Position numbers and translations under genes: made by a program
Source of the DNA: JAAYHV01 sp035268985
GTDB taxonomy: Bacteria > Bacillota > Clostridia > Peptostreptococcales > Anaerovoracaceae
Direction: 5' to 3'
NCBI GenBank assembly: GCA_035268985.1
Contig: DATFJV010000127.1
Coordinates: 44,923-108,922, forward strand
DNA length: 64,000 nt
The notes under the pieces: generated by a model
Database searches by the model: none
The model's input: only the letters and a program-made list of their open reading frames with translations
Told to the model about the DNA's origin: nothing
Part shown: positions 60,546-64,000 of the stretch, piece after piece
How positions within the stretch are numbered: position 1 is the first letter of the stretch
Layout: the number at the start of each line of letters is the position of its first letter

Positions 60546-60586
60546 TTGCTAAGAAGACCTAATTAGTATATAATGTTATGTATACA
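60546..60586 (+). promoter_or_regulatory. Promoter and likely self-operator of the GntR regulator gene
   Basis: TTGCTA and TATAAT are separated by 17 bp. The palindrome TGTATACA at 60579-60586, about 5-12 nt after the -10, is placed like a repressor site and resembles the GTATAC half-sites of FadR-subfamily operators. Confidence 0.6.
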
Positions 60587-60626
60587 AAGAACAAAAGAGT
60601 CGAATGTGTGAGAAAAGAGGTGCTAT

Positions 60627-61307
60627 ATGCTTGATTTTGAGTTGCAAAGTCATAGACCCCTTAGGGAGCTAGTGTATGAGGAGTTGAAACACAAAATATT
60701 GATTGGTAATGTAATACCAGGAACAAGGTTGATGGAAATTGAATTAGCGGAAAGTATGGGTGTAAGTAGAACACCAATAAGAGAAGCTATAAGAAAGCTT
60801 GAAAAAGAAAGTCTTGTGACTATTGAACCTAGAAGAGGGGCTTATGTATCTGACATATCTATTAAAGATATGGTGGATATAATGGAAGTAAGGGAAGACT
60901 TAGAAGGATTAGCGGCGTCATTGGCGGCAAGAAGAATTAATGAAAAAGAGTCTGCAGAATTGGTAAATATTACAGAAAAATATGCAGAAGCCATAAGGTC
61001 TGCCAATACTGATGATATTGTTAAATATGATGAATTGTTCCATAAATTGGTAGTTTCTTGTAGTGGCAATCGTACATTGATACAAATGGTTGGAAACGTA
61101 CAAGAATTAGCTCTTAGGTTTAGGTACTTGTATTATGATGATTTTTCAAGATACGAGGGAATGCAAGAAGAACATTATGTAATAATGGATGCTATAGTTA
61201 ATGGACAAGAAGGCAAGGCAAGAGAAGAGGCGGATGCACACATTAAGAGATTAAAGGATTTCTTATTAAGCATGAATGGTCAACTTTCTGTCAAAAAACA
61301 AATTTAA
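60627..61307 (+). CDS. GntR-family regulator, FadR/FCD subfamily
   Basis: 226 aa. N-terminal winged helix (SHRPLRELVYEELKHKIL, GVSRTPIREAIRKLEKESLV) and an all-helical FCD ligand domain (VREDLEGLAASLAARRI, FHKLVVSCSGN, DAIVNGQEGKAREEADAHI) with the metal-binding His residues expected for carboxylate-sensing members. AGAGGTG precedes the ATG. No metabolic operon is adjacent, so its targets are not evident beyond its own promoter. Confidence 0.9.
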   Translation: MLDFELQSHRPLRELVYEELKHKILIGNVIPGTRLMEIELAESMGVSRTPIREAIRKLEKESLVTIEPRRGAYVSDISIKDMVDIMEVREDLEGLAASLAARRINEKESAELVNITEKYAEAIRSANTDDIVKYDELFHKLVVSCSGNRTLIQMVGNVQELALRFRYLYYDDFSRYEGMQEEHYVIMDAIVNGQEGKAREEADAHIKRLKDFLLSMNGQLSVKKQI

Positions 61308-61323
61308 AGGTTTTTTTTATGAT

Positions 61324-61385
61324 ATAACCCCTCCTAAGTAGATTTCGGTTAATACTCTAAATCTACTTAGGAGGGGTTATTTTGT
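61324..61385. terminator. 22-bp perfect inverted repeat between the GntR and HtrA genes
   Basis: Arms 61324-61345 and 61359-61380 are perfectly complementary over 22 bp, with a 13-nt loop, followed on the plus strand by TTTTG. It lies between convergent genes, so it is probably a strong terminator; the arm length is exceptional. The arms contain CCTCC/GGAGG. Confidence 0.75.
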
Positions 61386-61459
61386 ATCCAAATCACAATT
61401 TATAGCTGAATTTCAAGAGATTTTTTTCTTGACGGTGTTTATACAAAAATGAAACCTCT

Positions 61460-62572
61460 TTAACTATACATTGATGAAGCTTGCAACTTAAATGAAATAT
61501 TTAATTCTTCATCATCTCTAAGTATTATAAAAGTAACAGTATCATCGATGCTGTTTTTTTGTATTTCATTTACCAATTGGCTGCTAGAAACTATTTTAAC
61601 GTTATTTAAGCTTAAAACTTTGTCTCCAGACTTAAGTCCTGCTTCCATCGCATTTGTACCAGTAACTTCATAAATATATACGCCTTTTTTATCTTTGTCA
61701 TCAACATCAACAATTGTTATACCAGCCACGGGTTTGTTGTCTATTACTCCATTATCCATTATGTCTTGTAAAATAGGTTTGGCGATATTTACAGGAATTG
61801 CAAATGCAAGACCTTCAACATCTTCGCCTCCACTTTTTGCAACAACAATCCCGATCAAGTTACCGTTACCATTAAAAAGACCTCCACCTGAATTTCCAGG
61901 GTTTATTGCAGCATCAGTTTGTAATAGATTCAAAGTGAGATTGTCCAATTGAATTTCTCTGTCCAAAGAACTGATAATTCCCGTTGTGGCCGTTCCGCCC
62001 AATTCACCTAAGGGGTTTCCTATGGCAACCGCTAAATCGCCGACAGCTGATACGCTGTTGTCTCCATAGTTTACGGGATCTAAACTAGAGGCACTTATTT
62101 TTATAACTGCCAAATCATTTTGTTCATCTGCACCAACTAAGGTTGCGGTATATTGGTTACCATCATATGTTGTGACAGTTATTTTACTGCTTTTTTCAAC
62201 TACATGGTTATTTGTTGCTATATATCCGTCTTCAGCGATAATTACACCGCTGCCCGCCCCTTCTGTTACAAATGAACCTAACCATGAAGCGGTAGCTACC
62301 TTTTCTGTTTTTATTTCAACAACAGAATTCACATTCTTTGCGACTATTTGTTGAATTGATAGGTTGCTATCTGTGGAAACATTCAAAGATGAATTGCTGC
62401 TATTAATGCTGTTTAGGTTGTTATTACCATCCGTTATAGAATCTCTAATTAAATAACCTAAACCCATTCCAAAAAATAGAAAAAGTATTAAAAGTATTAT
62501 AAAATGTTTTTTTCTTACATATGGTGAAGATTCACTTATTTCTGAATATTCATCATGGTTTATATTATCCAT
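61460..62572 (-). CDS. htrA: HtrA/DegP-type membrane serine protease with PDZ domain
   Basis: 370 aa. A short cytoplasmic N-terminus, one membrane helix (about 24-42), a Ser/Asn-rich linker, then a trypsin-like domain with the triad His in ATNNHVVEK, Asp in NDLAVIKI and Ser in NPGNSGGGLF. The C-terminal PDZ domain (about 275-365) has GLKSGDKVLSLNNVKI. It handles misfolded envelope proteins. GGAGGTG precedes the ATG. It diverges from the exopolysaccharide operon. Confidence 0.93.
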   Translation of the reverse strand: MDNINHDEYSEISESSPYVRKKHFIILLILFLFFGMGLGYLIRDSITDGNNNLNSINSSNSSLNVSTDSNLSIQQIVAKNVNSVVEIKTEKVATASWLGSFVTEGAGSGVIIAEDGYIATNNHVVEKSSKITVTTYDGNQYTATLVGADEQNDLAVIKISASSLDPVNYGDNSVSAVGDLAVAIGNPLGELGGTATTGIISSLDREIQLDNLTLNLLQTDAAINPGNSGGGLFNGNGNLIGIVVAKSGGEDVEGLAFAIPVNIAKPILQDIMDNGVIDNKPVAGITIVDVDDKDKKGVYIYEVTGTNAMEAGLKSGDKVLSLNNVKIVSSSQLVNEIQKNSIDDTVTFIILRDDEELNISFKLQASSMYS

Positions 62573-62660
62573 TAAATCACCTCCGAACTTAGTTTAATTC
62601 TATTATATAAAATTTATGTGTAATAATTATGATAAAATAAAAAATTTTATTATTAGTTTT

Positions 62661-62711
62661 GGTATATTTGCTAACATTTATACTTCGGTATATTTGCCAA
62701 CGGTTATACTT
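62661..62711. repeat. 25-bp direct repeat upstream of the exopolysaccharide promoter
   Basis: Copies at 62661-62685 and 62687-62711 agree at 22 of 25 positions (GGTATATTTGC...TATACTT), 26 bp apart. The second copy runs into the -35 hexamer. The phase and position suggest tandem binding sites for a regulator of the wzz-type operon (inference). Confidence 0.65.
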
Positions 62712-62738
62712 GATAAAAGGTCTAAAATAATGTATAAT
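62710..62738 (+). promoter_or_regulatory. Promoter of the exopolysaccharide operon
   Basis: TTGATA and a perfect TATAAT are separated by 17 bp. It lies about 28 bp before the TTG start of the Wzz-like gene. Confidence 0.8.
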
Positions 62739-62765
62739 AAATTAGTAATAATTTGGAGGTGCGAT

Positions 62766-63446
62766 TTGGTTAATAATAGTGAAGAAGAAATAGATTTGAG
62801 ACAATTGTTTTACCTTTTAGTGTCAAATATAAAATATATAGTAATGGTAACCATATTGTCTGGTGTCATTGCTTTTCTTATTACTGCTTTTTTTATAACG
62901 CCTGAATATTCTTCTGAAGTAAAGCTTTATGTAAATAATAGGACAGTGGAAAGCACAGAATCATTAACAACAAATGATATTTCAGCAGCACAGCAATTAG
63001 TTAGTACATATGTTGCGATAATACAATCCGATTCCATGTTAGAGGATGTTATTGAACAAACGGGAATTGATTATACGCCGGGAGAAATAAGAGAAATGAT
63101 GACTGCTAAGGCGGTAAATAACACAGAGGTTTTTTATGTTTCGATTCAAGGAGAAAATCCTATAGAAAGTGCTGAAATAGCTGATGAAATTGCCAGGATG
63201 GCACCTACAAAACTCGAGGAAATAGTAGTAGGAAGTTCTGTTAAAATATTAGATAGGGCAAAAATCAACAATAAACCTGTTTATCCTAACGTAATGTTGA
63301 ACACTGTTATAGGTACATTAATAGGGTTTATGGTGGTTTGTTTTGCGATAATTGTGAAAGATGTACTTGATACAAAAATAAATACAGAAGAAGATATAGA
63401 AAAATTGACAGATTTGCCAATTATAGGGGTTATTTCTAGTTTTTAG
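62766..63446 (+). CDS. Wzz/YveK-type polysaccharide co-polymerase (kinase-activating membrane protein)
   Basis: 227 aa from a TTG start with GGAGG at 6 nt; an ATG at 62616 would place the promoter inside the gene and is rejected. N-terminal EIDLRQLFYLLVSNIKYIVM and TM1, an extracellular coiled domain, then the second helix (NTVIGTLIGFMVVCFAIIV) and a short cytoplasmic end. It is the Gram-positive CapA/Wzc-N type that sets chain length and activates the BY-kinase encoded next. Confidence 0.9.
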   Translation: MVNNSEEEIDLRQLFYLLVSNIKYIVMVTILSGVIAFLITAFFITPEYSSEVKLYVNNRTVESTESLTTNDISAAQQLVSTYVAIIQSDSMLEDVIEQTGIDYTPGEIREMMTAKAVNNTEVFYVSIQGENPIESAEIADEIARMAPTKLEEIVVGSSVKILDRAKINNKPVYPNVMLNTVIGTLIGFMVVCFAIIVKDVLDTKINTEEDIEKLTDLPIIGVISSF

Positions 63447-63460
63447 TAGGATGGAGTGAC

Positions 63461-64000
63461 ATGTCAAAAAAAAGCAAAAAAAATGAACACCAATCTTTGA
63501 GAATCCAAAGGAGAAGACTGTTAAACGATAGTACCGATTTTTTTATAAAAGAAGAATACAATACATTAAGAACAAACATCATGTTTTCATCGATGGGTTC
63601 GGGTTGCAAAGTTATAGGATTTGTTAGTGCTAATGAATACGAAGGAAAATCATTAACATGTTCAAATCTAGGTATATCTTTGGGCAAAAATGGTGAAAAT
63701 GTACTGATAGTTGATGGTGATTTAAGGGCCCCTAAACAGGCAAAAGTGCTAGAGATAGATGGTTCGGAGGGGCTTAGCAATTTACTAGTAAACAAAGTCA
63801 AATTATCAGATACGATTAAAATGACAAATTATAAAAACGTAGACTTAATGCCATCGGGCACGAAACCACCAAACCCCAGTGAAATGTTAGGTTCTGATGC
63901 TATGAAAAATTTGACAGAATATTTAAGGGGATATTATGACTATATATTAATGGATTTGCCGCCTATAAATATTGTTACCGATGCGGCAGTTGTTTCGAAA
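63461..64000 (+). CDS. BY-type tyrosine kinase (CpsD/CapB family), 3' end outside window
   Basis: The first 180 codons are present, open to the window edge. A lysine-rich start and EEYNTLRTNIMFSS are followed by Walker A ANEYEGKS, Walker A' LIVDGDLRAPKQ, and LMDLPPINIVTDAAVV. It phosphorylates its own C-terminal tyrosine cluster (not in view) under control of the preceding Wzz-like protein and regulates capsule or exopolysaccharide export. GGATGGAG precedes the ATG. Confidence 0.9.
   Translation, partial: MSKKSKKNEHQSLRIQRRRLLNDSTDFFIKEEYNTLRTNIMFSSMGSGCKVIGFVSANEYEGKSLTCSNLGISLGKNGENVLIVDGDLRAPKQAKVLEIDGSEGLSNLLVNKVKLSDTIKMTNYKNVDLMPSGTKPPNPSEMLGSDAMKNLTEYLRGYYDYILMDLPPINIVTDAAVVSK

Noticed and set aside
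62616..62765. 50-residue N-terminal extension of the Wzz-like protein from ATG 62616
   Set aside because: It would put the strong promoter (62710-62738) and GGAGG inside the coding region; TTG 62766 fits better.
1..64000. CRISPR array, prophage, restriction or toxin-antitoxin system
   Set aside because: No periodic repeats with spacers, cas, phage structural, methylase/nuclease or toxin-antitoxin pairs were seen.
1..64000. tRNA or rRNA genes, including SRP RNA near tadA
   Set aside because: No tRNA cloverleaf with GGTTCGAATC-type arm, no rRNA sequence and no SRP RNA GGAA/GCA hairpin was recognised in the intergenic gaps.

Overview
The window is chromosomal DNA of a low-G+C (about one third G+C by eye) anaerobic Bacillota, most likely class Clostridia. 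The signs are A/T-rich codon use, strong GGAGG ribosome sites, a multi-subunit pyruvate:ferredoxin oxidoreductase, a double-rubredoxin rubrerythrin, a tandem glycine riboswitch and c-di-AMP/c-di-GMP enzymes. I cannot name the genus. Gene density is high, with many 4-17 nt overlaps. I saw no rRNA, tRNA, CRISPR array, prophage or intact insertion sequence.

Region 1 (1-14.5 kb) is the classic origin-proximal block: jag-mnmE-mnmG-rsmG, two perfect parS sites, parA-parB, a cytosolic GdpP-type c-di-AMP phosphodiesterase, rplI-dnaB, and a DnaD protein carrying a DnaI-like N-terminal/zinc region but no AAA+ loader domain. An M23 peptidase, FtsB/DivIC, RNase M5 and RsmA follow. Region 2 (14.5-28.3 kb) holds an LtaS-type synthase, aroB (minus strand), a 1187-aa HAE1 RND permease with a coiled-coil insert, an AI-2E exporter, rho, yqhQ, prmC, ddl and cca. 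Region 3 (28.3-36.5 kb) has a minus-strand porCDAB operon with a structured, terminator-bearing leader that I cannot assign to a riboswitch class, then rpmE, prfA, sua5, rpiB, upp and tyrS. The usual rho-rpmE-yqhQ-prmC-prfA cluster looks split by ddl-cca-por.

Region 4 (36.5-45.1 kb) is accessory. It contains an IS3-type remnant, a membrane diguanylate cyclase with a WYL regulator, proC, and a sulfur/redox group: a CoA-disulfide reductase fused to rhodanese, TusA and DsrE, a divergent Crp/Fnr-type regulator with a palindrome between them, rubrerythrin and a ferritin-like protein. Region 5 (45.1-51.9 kb) is a complete glycine cleavage operon (gcvT-H-PA-PB-lplA-lpd) under a tandem glycine riboswitch with its own terminator.

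Region 6 (51.8-56.6 kb, minus strand) is the most unusual part. It is a tightly overlapping three-gene operon: an ICMT/PEMT-like membrane methyltransferase, a GH3-family acyl-adenylating enzyme, and a 7TM-GAF-degenerate GGDEF-HD-GYP c-di-GMP phosphodiesterase. It has its own strong promoter and looks like a small-molecule synthesis/sensing cassette. Region 7 (56.9-64 kb) has GNAT, CvpA, tadA, a secreted Ig-like/lysine-rich-tail membrane protein, ispE, a GntR regulator with a likely self-operator, an HtrA protease, and the start of an exopolysaccharide operon (Wzz-like plus BY-kinase) preceded by a 25-bp direct repeat overlapping the promoter.
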